Shown here: one piece after another, positions 38,176 through 52,226 of the stretch
Numbering within the stretch: the first letter of the stretch is position 1
Layout of the letters: every line of letters begins with the position of its first letter
Notes under the pieces: model-generated
Databases searched by the model: none
What the model was told of the DNA's origin: nothing
The model's input: the letters and a program-made list of their open reading frames with translations, nothing else
Position numbers and translations under genes: made by a program
Assembly: GCA_024760905.1 (NCBI GenBank)
Contig: CM045732.1
Location: 50,515,996 to 50,579,995 of the forward strand
DNA length: 64,000 nt
Source of the DNA: Plotosus lineatus
Lineage: Eukaryota > Chordata > Actinopteri > Siluriformes > Plotosidae
Direction: 5' to 3'

Positions 38176-38470
38176 TACGGGAGGCATAGTGGGACAGAGA
38201 TTAGATCATCCTCCCCACAACAAGAAGGTACTGGGTTTGAGCTCAGGCATTTCTCTGTGGAGTTTGCATGTTTTTGTGGGAATTTCCTCTGGGAACTCTG
38301 GTTTTCTCCCAGAGTCAAAAAATGTCTTATTTTAATTGGCTGTTTAAAATTGCCCCAGTTGTGTGTGTAGATGGCCCTATGTGAGTGCGTGTGTTAGCCC
38401 TACATTTGCCTGGTGCACTGTTCTGAGTGTACCCCACCTTTGTCACGTGTCTGCTGAGATCTCTAGACTA
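38176..38470 (+). mobile_element. SINE type A, old
   Basis: Diverged head (aggcatagtgggacagagat), gagtttgcatgtttttgtgg, then tail remnants (gagtgtaccccaccttt). No (GAAT)n. Confidence 0.7.
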
Positions 38471-38854
38471 TTTATGGGATATCATTGAATCAAAAGTTGA
38501 TACTGGCAACTGTTTATTTAATGACACCCCCTAAATACTCTAAACATATTCGTTCCATAAAGTAATTACAGTACCTGGATACAATAATACTTCATCATGG
38601 GACACATACATGTTCACACACTCATGCACACCAAGGGGAGTTTTGTCTTGGCCACCCTATCAATAAGTATGTTTTTGGGATATGGGAAGAAACCGGAGGA
38701 CAATGGAGGAAGCCCACACAGGTGTTTGGAGAACATGCGATACTCTGCACAGAGAGTGAATTACCCACAGTTTATTAAAAAAAAGGATTCTATTTCACAA
38801 GAAGAGTTTGCGGTGTTGGATGGGAGAGAACAGAAGAACATGCCTCCCATATTC

Positions 38855-38858
<4 letters not shown>

Positions 38859-38909
<51 letters not shown>
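38859..38909. repeat. (CA)n microsatellite
   Basis: Pure CA tract. Confidence 0.95.
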
Positions 38910-38913
<4 letters not shown>

Positions 38914-39328
38914 GGAGGAGTACAATCCAGTATGCATTAAAACATCTCCATGGGAGTTCTTAAATTAAACCTATGCGATCACTCAAAGACTACAACATGA
39001 AGAAAATGGATGTCCAAACAGGAAGCACAGTGTGGAAGTTCAGGAGATGTGATGGTGGCAGTGTAGTTGTGTGTCTTGGAGAGGTTTGGCAGATAAATAG
39101 CTCTGACTCATTTTGATTACATTAATAGCTTTTCCAGAGAGCAGACTTTCAAACCTAAGTTCTGTGATTCAGTGCTCGCATAATGCAGTCAGTTTCTGAC
39201 ACGTTCATCAGTGAGCCAATCTCTCACTTCCTTCCTTTCGACTTCTTCCTCACTTCTCCTTCTGTACTCTATAGCGTTTGGCCAAGCCTGTCAGCTTTGT
39301 GAATACCCGTTGAAAAAGGCAAGGCTGC

Positions 39329-39330
<2 letters not shown>

Positions 39331-39374
<44 letters not shown>

Positions 39375-39380
39375 GGGGGG
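39331..39380. repeat. (TG)n microsatellite
   Basis: TG tract running into a G-rich end. Confidence 0.95.
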
Positions 39381-39749
39381 CAATTTCTATCCTTGCTCCC
39401 TTTTTATGATTCTTAAAACCTTTGGATTGGAATACATTTGTATTCCACTACAGACGAGCTTGAACTCAGAAGCATCTTGACATGAAGACACTGGTGTGAC
39501 TACCTAGGTTTGTGAGCACACACTATTAAATAACTAATAAATGCATAGTTTGATATTCTATACACTTTGGAACCAAATGTTAAATGGTTGACGTGTACAT
39601 GAGGAGTAGACACCAATCTGCCATAATATTAATAATGTTATGGTGAAATGAATAATTAACAGTTTTTCCACAAGCTCCAGGTGAACCTCTATGGGTATCA
39701 CTCAAGGCGTCACACACCAAGCCGAGTATTTGCATATAAAATGAGAGTA

Positions 39750-40522
39750 CAGTCATCTCTTGCCACTTCGTGACTTGAAGTTTGCGGCCTCAGTGCATCG
39801 CGGTATTTTCCATAAGTATCCAAAATCAAAAAATATTCATAAAAAATTCAAAATTCGCACTGAAACTCACATGTACGCAAGCGGAAGGCAGGGACCCAAG
39901 GCAGGCTGCGTCCATTGTTTACAAACGACAGACTGAAGTGCCCCTCCTTCAGTCCCAGTTCAGGTACGGACCCCCCACTCAACTCAATCTCGCAAGCTGA
40001 TCGGATTAGACGCGTGACGCTGTAGCCTTGCACATTCCCGCAGGAATTTTTGTGATTTTGTGATCTTATAGTGTTTGTGACGCCCTTGAAAATTCCTCCT
40101 AAATGTCCTGCACCATCTAAGGCATCCAATGAGCCCAAGAAAAAGCGAAATATGATGACAGTGACCAAAAAAGTGAAGTTGCTAGATATGCTGACGGCGG
40201 GCAATACATATGCCCATGTAGCACGCCATTACGGCATAAATGAATCTACTGTGCGTTACATCAAAAAAGATTAAGATCAAGTGGAGAATAGCTATTGTCA
40301 GAGGTGAGTACAGTACTTAAAGTATTTATATATAAATTCTATTTAAATATTAATACATTACAGTATTTACATATACATATAACTGTGTAATGTTTAATAT
40401 ACACTTCTTGATATTGTATAGACGCAAAAACATATACGTATGGTAGAAATGAGAGGGGTGATCCTACTTCACGGTTTTTCGAGGTCTAGTCTATATTATC
40501 CGCGAAATTCAAGGGATGACTG
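39750..40522 (+). mobile_element. Second Tigger/jerky-like deletion derivative
   Basis: Starts cagtcatctcttgccacttc and ends in gaattcaagg-type inverse finishing gatgactg, flanked by TA. An open frame at 40071-40274 carries KKVKLLDMLTAGNTYAHVAR and HYGINESTVRYIKKD, the CENP-B-type HTH of a Tigger/jerky transposase. The catalytic part is missing. The element is 773 bp, within eml5 intron 4 (window numbering). Confidence 0.86.
40071..40274 (+). pseudogene. CENP-B-like HTH fragment, second Tigger-like family
   Basis: Lys/Pro-rich lead (PKCPAPSKASNEPKKKRN) followed by the HTH. It ends in TAA directly after YIKKD, which in intact relatives continues into the second HTH domain. It is a different subfamily from the 5410-5586 fragment: little sequence identity beyond the fold pattern. 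Confidence 0.8.
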
Positions 40523-41422
40523 TATGTATGTGTCTTATTCTAGTCGTGCTCAGTAGATTGTGGGAGGGGAACATTTTTTTTCATCAAATACCTTCAATCT
40601 AAATGCTGTTGCTCTGCGTAAAATAAACGTTGATTGTCGGCAAGCGTTGCTGGTGAGTCTGGCATGAATCACGACAGTATCCAGTTTTTTCTGAGATGAT
40701 GTAATTTCTACAGTGATCTTCTAGTAGTAGGGCAGCCAATCCGAATGCACAATTGCTTATACCCACTGGATATGGCCAGAATAACATTGATAATTTCATT
40801 ACAGTGGCACCTGCCAAGGAGTGAGATGCGTTACGCAGAAAGTTAGCAGTCAGTTCTTGAAGCTGATGTGCTCAAATAAGGAAAAATTAGCAAACAAGGA
40901 TCTAAATAATTCTGGGGGTTTTTTTGTTTGTTTTTTTTGTGTTTGGAGGGGTTTTTTTTTAGAGGGTTTTTTTTTTTTTGCCTTTAAAGGCCATCTATTT
41001 ATCTGAAAAAAATGGCAGGTCTTGGGGGTGTCCCTGGTATTCCAGGGTAATTAGTTAAGAAAGGTGGTCCAAGGAAAGACAACCAGTGAACATTGGTTCA
41101 GCTCCTTGATGTGCGTGGGGATCGAAGGCCAAACCCACAAACGATCTACAGTAGCGCAAACTGCTGTTTCTGGTAGCAGTGCAGTTTATGAGGCTGCCTT
41201 GCTGCAGACTACTCAGGTGGTATTAATGTCATGGCTGATTTATATTCCTGTCTTTACTCAGTTCAGCACAATGCTTCTTTACATTCCAGGTCGAGGTCAT
41301 CCACAGGTGACCTTGTGCATCTCATAGTGCTCTCTCAGATGCATGTGTTTCAGGAAAATCACATGCTGTCCCTTTCCTTTCTTTCTCACAAATGCACACA
41401 TACAAACATCAATATTTTATCA

Positions 41423-41429
41423 GGTGTGT

Positions 41430-41506
<77 letters not shown>

Positions 41507-41540
41507 TGTGTGTGCGCGTGTGTGTGAGTGAGAGAGAGAT
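41423..41540. repeat. (TG)n microsatellite
   Basis: Long TG tract with CG-containing interruptions and a GA end, 78 bp upstream of unclassified element copy 1. Confidence 0.95.
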
Positions 41541-41617
41541 CTAGTGTGGGGGGAAAAAACAATATGATGTAAAATGGTTATGCCTAGATCATATTCATGC
41601 TCTAGGATTGTGTATAT

Positions 41618-43588
41618 GTGAGGCGCTCCTGAAAGTAGGCGCTTGTCGCACAGACCACTATTGAGATAAAGGCCAGAAAAGTAAAAATGGTCCATTTTTA
41701 TCGAAATTCTGATTTTTGCATAAGCTATTAAACCAAGTATTCAACTATCACTTGCTCACGTGAAAATCGACTAAAACTCACTAAAATACCTTTTTTTTTC
41801 CATTTTCTGGTGAGTACCCTTATAAAACTAGATAAAAACTTACTGGTTTTCATTACAATTATTCACTGAGTTCAGTAGAAGACACACTATAATCCATACA
41901 CCAGAAGAACGGCCGTGAGTAGTCTTTCCATTTTGGATACTGTTTTGATATTAAAATGAGCTTCCATGCCGTTTCAGCGAATAAAATAAAGGTTATGAAG
42001 ACGATATGCTCGTAAACAATGCAGGCTACTTGCTAAGGAAGAACTAAATAGAGCACATTGATTGGTCAGCTCGTGTTTGCACATGCACAGTGCCTGTTAC
42101 ATGTTAACTTCCAGTGTTTGCTGGATGCTGAGTTTATCGCTGACTTTCTCTTCAATAACAGTCATTAAGTTTATTTATAAGATTGTGAATACACATAATT
42201 TCTGGAAAAGGAGACTGTAATGTCATCTGTGATGTCTAGCAGCATTAGTTGATGCTAAATTTGATGCGAGAATTGGGCTTTGAAGATGCTAGAATGCTTG
42301 GCATTCTTGAAGATTATTTCGCCAGTGAGTATTTTTCTCTGCATGCAAAATGTGATTATGGAGGGTTTTTTTTGGATTATTTTATTTGTGTGTAATCTTG
42401 TCTGGACTGGATATGCTGGATCGTGGGTTTAGTTTTGTACGAAAATTGGTCAAGACCTGAAAAATACTCAAATGTTTCATTCCTTTGATTCCTTTGACAA
42501 ACTGATGATGATGCCAGCTGTGTTGATGAAGATTTTGATGTTGATGAAGAAGAGGCATCCGTTAATAAAAGTGTGCATGAATCAGTTTGTTTTGTTTGTG
42601 ATGATGATGTGATCCTTTCCAGGATACAGATATAGATAATAATGATGAGGACAGAGTTGATGAAGCTTACTTGTGTAAAAGAGATCAGAGAGTTTTGTTA
42701 TATAGTTTTCTTATATATAGTTTTCTTAATTTCAGTGTGATTGTTTGAGCCTGACAGTGTTTTTCTTTTCAATCAGTATCATTTGAAGGCATTTGAACCT
42801 TTATATAATGGTCGAAAAGATCCATACTGATCTTATTGGAATAAACAGAAATGGGGGGGGGGGGGGGGGTGTTTTTTGTTCATTTTTGGGGGATTACCAT
42901 GGTGACTGATGGGTTTAAAAAGGGCCTGTCGGATTAAAATGAGGATGATTTCTCTTATCATCTCTTCATAAAACTTTTCCTAGACATGTTTTCTAAAAGT
43001 TTATATGGCTGAGATGCATAAAAATGTTTGGTTGCTAAGGACTATGATCATGGGAGAAGGGCAATCTTTGTGCTTATTTTACTCCAAAACAGCTTTTGAG
43101 ATTTTTAGTTGAATGCTGACACAAGAAATGGCATAGCTCGGTCAATTTAAGGTATTGACAAACTTTTTGCTGCATTTTGCAGCTTTAGGCCTCCTCTTCT
43201 TCTTTTCTTTCGGCTTTTTCCCATTGGCGAGAGTTGCCACAGCGAATCACCTGATTCGCACATTTGATTGGGCATGGGTTTTTACGTCGGATGCCCTTCC
43301 TGTTACAACCCTTTAGCAAGAGAGAGAAACATGCTGACGGCTTTGCAGCCTACGAAAGCCTTTTACGAATGTCAGCAACGGTTCTTTTACATACCAAGTG
43401 AGAGACATGGCCCGCCTTTGATAACCCAGTTAGCTGCACTGGGGGGGGACAGTGACAACCTTGTGGGGACTCGAAGCCCCAACCTTATGATCAGCGATCC
43501 TGCTTCCTATCCCTAGACCACCTGACTTTGTAAAAAGCTCATTTTTCATTTTTGGATGCAACAGCCTACTTTCGGTGGAGTGGCTCAC
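41618..43588. mobile_element. Unclassified TIR transposon, copy 1 (1.97 kb)
   Basis: The left end gtgaggcgctcctgaaagta and the inverted right end gtgagccactccaccgaaag form a TIR of about 25 bp, flanked by ATAT on both sides. It is colinear with the element at 53523-55874. It carries remnants of an acidic coding stretch (near 42510-42570, GATGA/GAAGA-rich). A type C SINE (43193-43517) is nested near its right end. The superfamily is not recognised. Confidence 0.75.
43193..43517 (-). mobile_element. SINE type C nested in unclassified element copy 1
   Basis: Inverted cttcttcttttctttcggct, gccacagcgaatcacctgat, tttacgtcggatgcccttcc, then type B body and head. Copy 2 of the host element lacks it, reading straight from ggtattgacaa to ctgactgtgtaaaaagc. 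Confidence 0.87.
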
Positions 43589-43615
43589 ATATGTATAGTA
43601 GAAGCAGAAAATTAA

Positions 43616-44011
<396 letters not shown>

Positions 44012-44173
44012 TGACTAAGCTATAATATACAAGGGAAATAAGACACTTTTTCCAAATGTGCTAATTATTTCTGATTGCTGGAGAACAAAATAATAATACT
44101 TTAGTTTATATATGTAGCACTGGGCAAACTAATGTCTGAATGATAATATCTAGTTTTTAGATTTGTTACACTT

Positions 44174-44546
44174 GTACCTTAAGTGGCAAAGTGGTTAGCA
44201 TGTCTACCTCACAGCAAGAAGGGTTGGGGTTCAAGTCTCAGCCTGTTTCTGTGTGGAGTCTGTGTGGAGTTTGCATGTTCGCCCTTTGCTTATGTGGGTT
44301 TTTTCTGAATACTGGTTCCTTCTACAGTTGAAAGTCATGCATTTCAGGCTGATTGGCTGTTCCAGATTGTTCTGAGGCATAGATGTGAGTGTGTATGGTT
44401 GTGTGTGTTTGTGTGTATTTGCCCTGCAATGGTCTGTGATGAGCTGTTCTGGATGAACGCCTTTGCTCAGTGTTGGCGGTGATTGGACCCAACCCCTGTA
44501 CAACCCTAGTATGATTGAGCTATTGGCAAATAAATGAATGAATGGG
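44174..44546 (+). mobile_element. SINE type A
   Basis: Head aagtggcaaagtggttagca, ggttcaagtctcagcctg, body, tail ending caaataaatgaatgaatg. A short duplication of ctgtgtggagt lies in the body. Confidence 0.82.
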
Positions 44547-45228
44547 ACCCTATGCAAGCAGTGTTACTATAAAAAGAGGAAAAATATAAAGAGAATCAAT
44601 TAAGATGCTGAGAGTATGAAAATATGGACTTTTTTAACCTCTGTGTAATGCAGTGTGTGTTATTTGGGGGAGCTAATAACTTCAAAAACTTTTAAATAGT
44701 AGTAAGAAATTGTCACGGCACTTCATGGAAAAGATGAAGATGGATACATTTTTCATATTACAGCTTTTTAATACCTTGGCAGTCAAACTCACACAGTCCA
44801 AACTCATAAACAGTAGACAAGCAGGGATCAGATGATCAGGCAAGCAGTTCAGTAGAGGCAAGTCAGAATCGGAAGTCTGATGACAGGAACAGTTCCTACA
44901 CGAGTAATTGATATCAAAGGCGAAACAGTTAATTATAAACGCAGGACTAGCAAAGATAGGAAAGCAAACAGTGAATTGCAGCGGCTTGGGATCTTCTGGC
45001 AGGTATACAGTTAAAAACTTCACATTCCGACATTGAACTTAAGTGCGTTTATTTAGGGGAGTTTTCTCCCCTATATAGTTATGTTTATGTTAAGTGAAGC
45101 GGAAGTTGGAAGTCTGTAATCTGTGCTCTGCAGAGGGGTGGGTGGTGCAGTGTCTATATTGATACTGTTTACAAAAATGAAAACATTTAATAGGTTGTTA
45201 CAAATCTCTGTCTGCTACTATATTTTCA

Positions 45229-45458
45229 GGACAGCATAGTGGTTAGCATGTCCACCTCACGGCAAGAAAGTCCTGGGTTCAAGTCCTGGGCTCGGGTGTT
45301 TGCATGTTCTTCCTGTGTTTGCATTGGTTTTGTTTGGTCATGTCTGTGATGGTCTGGCGAGCTGTTTTGGGTTTACCCTGCCTTCACTCAGTGGTGACTG
45401 AGATGGTCACAGTCTGCCTGTGACCCTAGTAGTAGGATTAAGTGGTTCAGCAGAAGCA
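45229..45458 (+). mobile_element. SINE type A, shortened
   Basis: Head gcatagtggttagcatgtcc, B-box gggttcaagtcc, reduced body, tail aggattaagtggttcagc. It lies 185 bp upstream of eml5 window exon 5. Confidence 0.8.
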
Positions 45459-45501
45459 GCAGTATATTTTTGATGTCAGTGCATTTAGAAATCCGGAGTA
45501 A

Positions 45502-45837
<336 letters not shown>

Positions 45838-46223
45838 TGAAAATTATATAAAAGCTTAAATATGTAATAAATAAAGGCATTCACAAGTTTATCATCTAAA
45901 TAGAATAATCATCATGAAGTGTTTAATTCCTAACGGATTCTTTTTCTTCTTTTGCCCTTTTACTCAATTTGCTTTGACTCATCAGTAGCTAGAGCTGAAA
46001 ATTCTAGAGGTGGGTTAACTGGACGAGGTTACCATATTCAAACAACCCCACTTTGAACTCAACTGTGTTACTCCTAGTACCAGCGTCTCTGCAGCTGTCT
46101 ACATTCATAAGCAAAGTCCTAATTCCCTCCCTGTCTGCCCACCTAATTTCCTTATGTCATTTCCACATTTGTCAGTGTTCGCTGTCTCTCAGAATTTTTT
46201 CAGTTTTTAGCTATATGATTTAA

Positions 46224-46472
<249 letters not shown>

Positions 46473-46475
46473 TGA

Positions 46476-46721
<246 letters not shown>

Positions 46722-47636
46722 TAGGTGTTGATAACCAGTCAAGGAGATTTTAAAATACAGAAACAGGTCGAGGGGACTATTTATTATATGTGGCTTTCAC
46801 CAGGCCTGATGTGCATTATTTTTAGTATATATTTTAGTATGCTACACAGAAACTAACATAAAAGGACACGATTATATCTTATTTTTCTTCTTTTAAAATA
46901 GTTTTTAAGCCACGCTGCTGTTGATGCAGTCAGCACACTGTGCGTTCTCAGGATTTTTTTAGCCAATGAGTGCAACTGTTGTTCTAGAGCTAACGAACAA
47001 CTTTACCATAACTTAGAGGAATAAGTTCATTAAATAATTAAATCATAAATTCAATACGCTTTCAGAACCAAAGGGCATTGGGGCGAGCTGGCTGAGAAAG
47101 CACCTACACCAACAAGCCTCCATGGTTGTTTGAGTTGCTCTTTCAGTAAAAAAAACCCAAAGCTTTTCTCTCTCTCAGGTTTAAAAGGCTCTTCACTAGT
47201 AAAAGGGATTTTACACAGTTTGAAATCATTTGCGTTGAACTTCCCACAGGTTTTCATGGTACTTCCAGTCCATGGACATGGTGATGTCCAGGCTGTTTGA
47301 TGTATTTTGAATGGATTTCTTTGAATTTGGTCCAGCCTCCTGTCTTTTACACAAACTGCCATAACTGTGCGACTTGGGGGACTTTATGGATTGTTGGTGA
47401 AATTTCATTCTTTCTAAATGACTTGCTTTAATGCTTTAAAAAAACGTTTAGTGCTTTATTGGCTTGAGTGTGTTCCCGACTGCCTGAGATGGAAAAGGCC
47501 TTGTTGTTCAGTTAACTTTGACGTGAGCTTTACTGTCAGCTCTACTGTGGCTTCTCACACAAAGGCAACATTTCATTAGATACTTGCTTAACTCTTCTTT
47601 TTATGGACCTTGTATTTCACTTTGAAATTTATCTGG

Positions 47637-47961
47637 ATGGTGGTAGTGGTGGCCTGGTGGTCAGGTGCTGGTTCACTGATCCCAAGGTTTTGGGATCAAG
47701 CCCCACTCTCAACAGGTTGTCAGTGCCCTCCTAGTGCAGTTAACTGGGTTATCAAAGCCTGACCATGTCTCTCACTGTCTACATTGAGAGGTTCATGTAA
47801 AAGAACCATTGCTGACTTTCGTCAAAAGTAGGCTGCATTGCCATCAGTGAGTTTCTGCCCTGTGATGGCCTGGCGAGCTGTCCAGGGTGTACTGTCAGCA
47901 GAAATAGGCGCCAGCCTCCCCGCCACCCTAATTAGGATTACGCGGTTCAGAAAATGAATTG
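47637..47961 (+). mobile_element. SINE type B with target-site duplication
   Basis: Head gtggtagtggtggcctggtg to tail aggattacgcggttcagaa. It is flanked by the duplication aatttatctgg at 47626-47636 and 47962-47972. Confidence 0.9.
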
Positions 47962-48871
47962 AATTTATCTGGCTGTTCAAACTAATGTAAACAGTAAATT
48001 AAAACGTTTAAGCCTGGACAAGAAGTGTACCTGCAGCATTAGTAGCATGTTTGCGCACTTGTATCTTTTTAAACTTATTCATGCTTAAATGACTGGTGGA
48101 GCGAACACTCATGTGACATTTCGCGTGTTATGGTACTTGGACACACACACATGCTCTGTCTGATTTGAAGATGAAGTTGAACTTGTAATTATCTAATTAT
48201 ATCCTGAAATTCAACCTATTGGAAAGTTCCTGTCGATGTAAATTTAATGATTATCATAATATTACTTTACATTAATACAATTTCCATAAGCTCTCAAATG
48301 TCTAATAATAATAACATGAACAATATGTAGCTCACACAAAAGGTCATAACTTACTCGAACTGAATACACGCTCATGGATTGCAGACAAGTAAACGTAAAG
48401 TTTCTTGCAGAACGAAAATCAGCGCATTACAGTAACTTCTGGGTGGCTCACAGTAAAGGTACTAAAGTAATTGGGTCCTGTTGTGTAACTTTCCTTGTAT
48501 TTTCTGGGAGGGTTTTTTTTTTTTTTTTTTTTAATTTTTAGAATTTTATCCTCAGTGTCTGCAAACCTTGTCTGCATTATCCAGTGAAAATAAAAAAATT
48601 TAGCCCTGAGATAGTGGACCAATCACATATTGCAGTTTCCACATACAGTTTTACATACTAATGTCTAATATATTTAGCACTTCTCTCTTTATCAGTAATT
48701 TATACAAGGGAAACGTGGTTTTTCTCCCATCTGTGGATTGTAAGTTTGCACTTTATGGAAAGAGAGACGGCCCCCTCTTGCTGTCAATTACAGTGACACT
48801 AGCCAATTATGGGCATCTGTAAACCTGTGCAAAAATAATAAATACATTAACCTGATATATCATAAAATATC

Positions 48872-48985
48872 ATTCGTTCATTTTATGAACTGCTCCTAAT
48901 TTGGGCCGCAGAGAAGCTGGCGCCCATCTCAGTTGACTCTGACCATGGGCAGAGTACACCATGACAGCTCGCTAGGCTATTGCAG
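48872..48985 (-). mobile_element. SINE L2-like tail fragment
   Basis: Inverted cattcgttcattttatgaac, tggcgcccatctcagttgac and gcagagtacacc: shared tail without head. Confidence 0.75.
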
Positions 48986-49039
48986 GGAAATCAAAAAATA
49001 TGTGATATGAAATAGTATTGCTATATAAGGGTTTCTGTA

Positions 49040-49399
49040 GGTGGCACAGTGATATAGTGGTTACCACTTCTGCCTCACAGCAAGAAGGCCTGGGTTTGAT
49101 TTCCAACTTGGGCGTTTCTGTGTAGAGTTTACATGTTCTCCCTGTGCTTGCGTGGGTTTCCTTCGGGTACTCCGGTTTCCTCCTACAGTCCAAAAACATG
49201 CACAGTAGGCCAGTTGGCTGCTCCAAATCGGCCTAGGTGTGAGTCTGAGTGTCAGTGGTTGTGTAAGTGTTGGTCCTGTGATGGCCTGGCGAGCAGTCCA
49301 GGATGCACACCAGCCTCACCCGGAGTCGGCTGAGATGGGCGCCAGTCTCCCCGCGACCCTAATTAGGATTAAATGGCTTAGAAAATGAATGAATGAAGT
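49040..49399 (+). mobile_element. SINE type A with target-site duplication, next to exon
   Basis: Full-length copy flanked by gtttctgta at 49031-49039 and 49400-49408. It ends 75 bp before the acceptor of eml5 window exon 8. Confidence 0.9.
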
Positions 49400-49442
49400 G
49401 TTTCTGTAAGTTTATCACTGTGTAATTAAATATTCTGCATGA

Positions 49443-49748
<306 letters not shown>

Positions 49749-49786
49749 TGAGTATACACCACTCACATGATTTATGCTAATAGTAA

Positions 49787-50074
<288 letters not shown>

Positions 50075-50138
50075 TAAAGGTTGCGTTTTATGCCTGGCCC
50101 AGTGTTTGTTAGTGACCTTCTTGTCTTTTTGTGCCTGA

Positions 50139-50348
<210 letters not shown>

Positions 50349-50577
50349 TAATTTAAGTAAAATTGTAAATTGCATACAGTACTATCAGTAGCTGAATACC
50401 ATAAGTGTTTAACTGGATTATTTGCAGTGCTTAATGCATTCAAAGCATTTAACATTCTCCTTATTACTTAAAAATATTAATGCTGAGGACTGCTGCATTG
50501 CCCAGTTCACATTACAGTACAGTGCATAGTATTTAATTTTCCTAATGGTCCCATCACAACTCATCCTGGCAGCATGA

Positions 50578-51119
<542 letters not shown>

Positions 51120-51153
51120 TAAGTTCGCTTGTAATTAACTCTCTTGTAATTAA

Positions 51154-51453
<300 letters not shown>

Positions 51454-51520
51454 TGATATAGATGGAATGATTTAATTTAATTTTGAACTTATGCCACAGG
51501 ACCATTTTAGATTTTTTTTT

Positions 51521-51521
<1 letters not shown>

Positions 51522-51587
<66 letters not shown>

Positions 51588-51595
51588 ACACACAC

Positions 51596-51654
<59 letters not shown>

Positions 51655-51778
51655 GATATATATATAGATATATATATATATATATATATATATATCATGG
51701 AAATATATATATGTATGTATATATGTGTGTATACATGTATGTGTGTATATATGTATGTGTGTATGTATATATATGGTT
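51522..51778. repeat. Compound (CA)n-(TG)n-(TA)n microsatellite block
   Basis: A CA tract (about 51522-51585), a TG tract (51602-51650), then TA/TG-rich sequence to 51778. CA and TG tracts are inverted complements separated by about 16 bp. Confidence 0.95.
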
Positions 51779-52187
51779 TACAGACAGTGGCCCTGGGGAA
51801 AAGACAGGAGTCAGAATTGGAGGTAGCAGAGATGAAAATGTTGAGGTTCTCTTTGGGAGTAACGAGGATGGATAGGATCAGGAATGAGTACATCAGAGGG
51901 ACAGCACATGTTAGATGTTTTGGAGACAAAGTCAGAGAGGCTAGATTGAGATGGTTTGGACATGTACAGAGGAGGGATAGTGAGTATATTGGTAGTAGGA
52001 TGCTGAGGTTGGAACTACCAGGCAGAAGGCCGAGAGGAAGACCAAAGAGAAGATTTATGGATGTGGTGAAGGCAGACATGAAGGTCATTGGAGTAAGAGT
52101 AGAAGATGCAGAGGATAGGGTGAGATGGAGGCAGATCATTTGCTGTGGCGACCCCTGAAGGGAACAGCCTAAAGGAAAAGAAGAAGA
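51778..52187 (+). mobile_element. RTE-like LINE, copy 3, 5'-truncated 3' end
   Basis: Reads LGKRQESELEVAEMKMLRFS to RWRQIICCGDP in one open frame, then the same tail and GAA-rich end as copies 1 and 2. It begins inside a (TA/TG) microsatellite and ends in a (TA)(TG) tract, so it appears inserted into a simple repeat in eml5 intron 14. Its sequence is closer to copy 1 than to copy 2 in this region, and its frame is intact. Confidence 0.87.
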
Positions 52188-52193
52188 TATATA

Positions 52194-52226
<33 letters not shown>

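Noticed and set aside
42480..42680. Acid-rich GATGA stretch considered as a host exon
   Set aside because: It is part of the unclassified transposon and repeated in copy 2 at 54400-54700; frames are broken.
44682..45023. 113-codon minus frame in an eml5 intron
   Set aside because: No recognisable motif and no independent support; likely chance.
51604..52158. A 184-codon frame joining a microsatellite to a LINE tail
   Set aside because: The N-terminal half is a TG/TA repeat reading; the rest is the RTE C-terminus. Fusion is by chance, not a gene.
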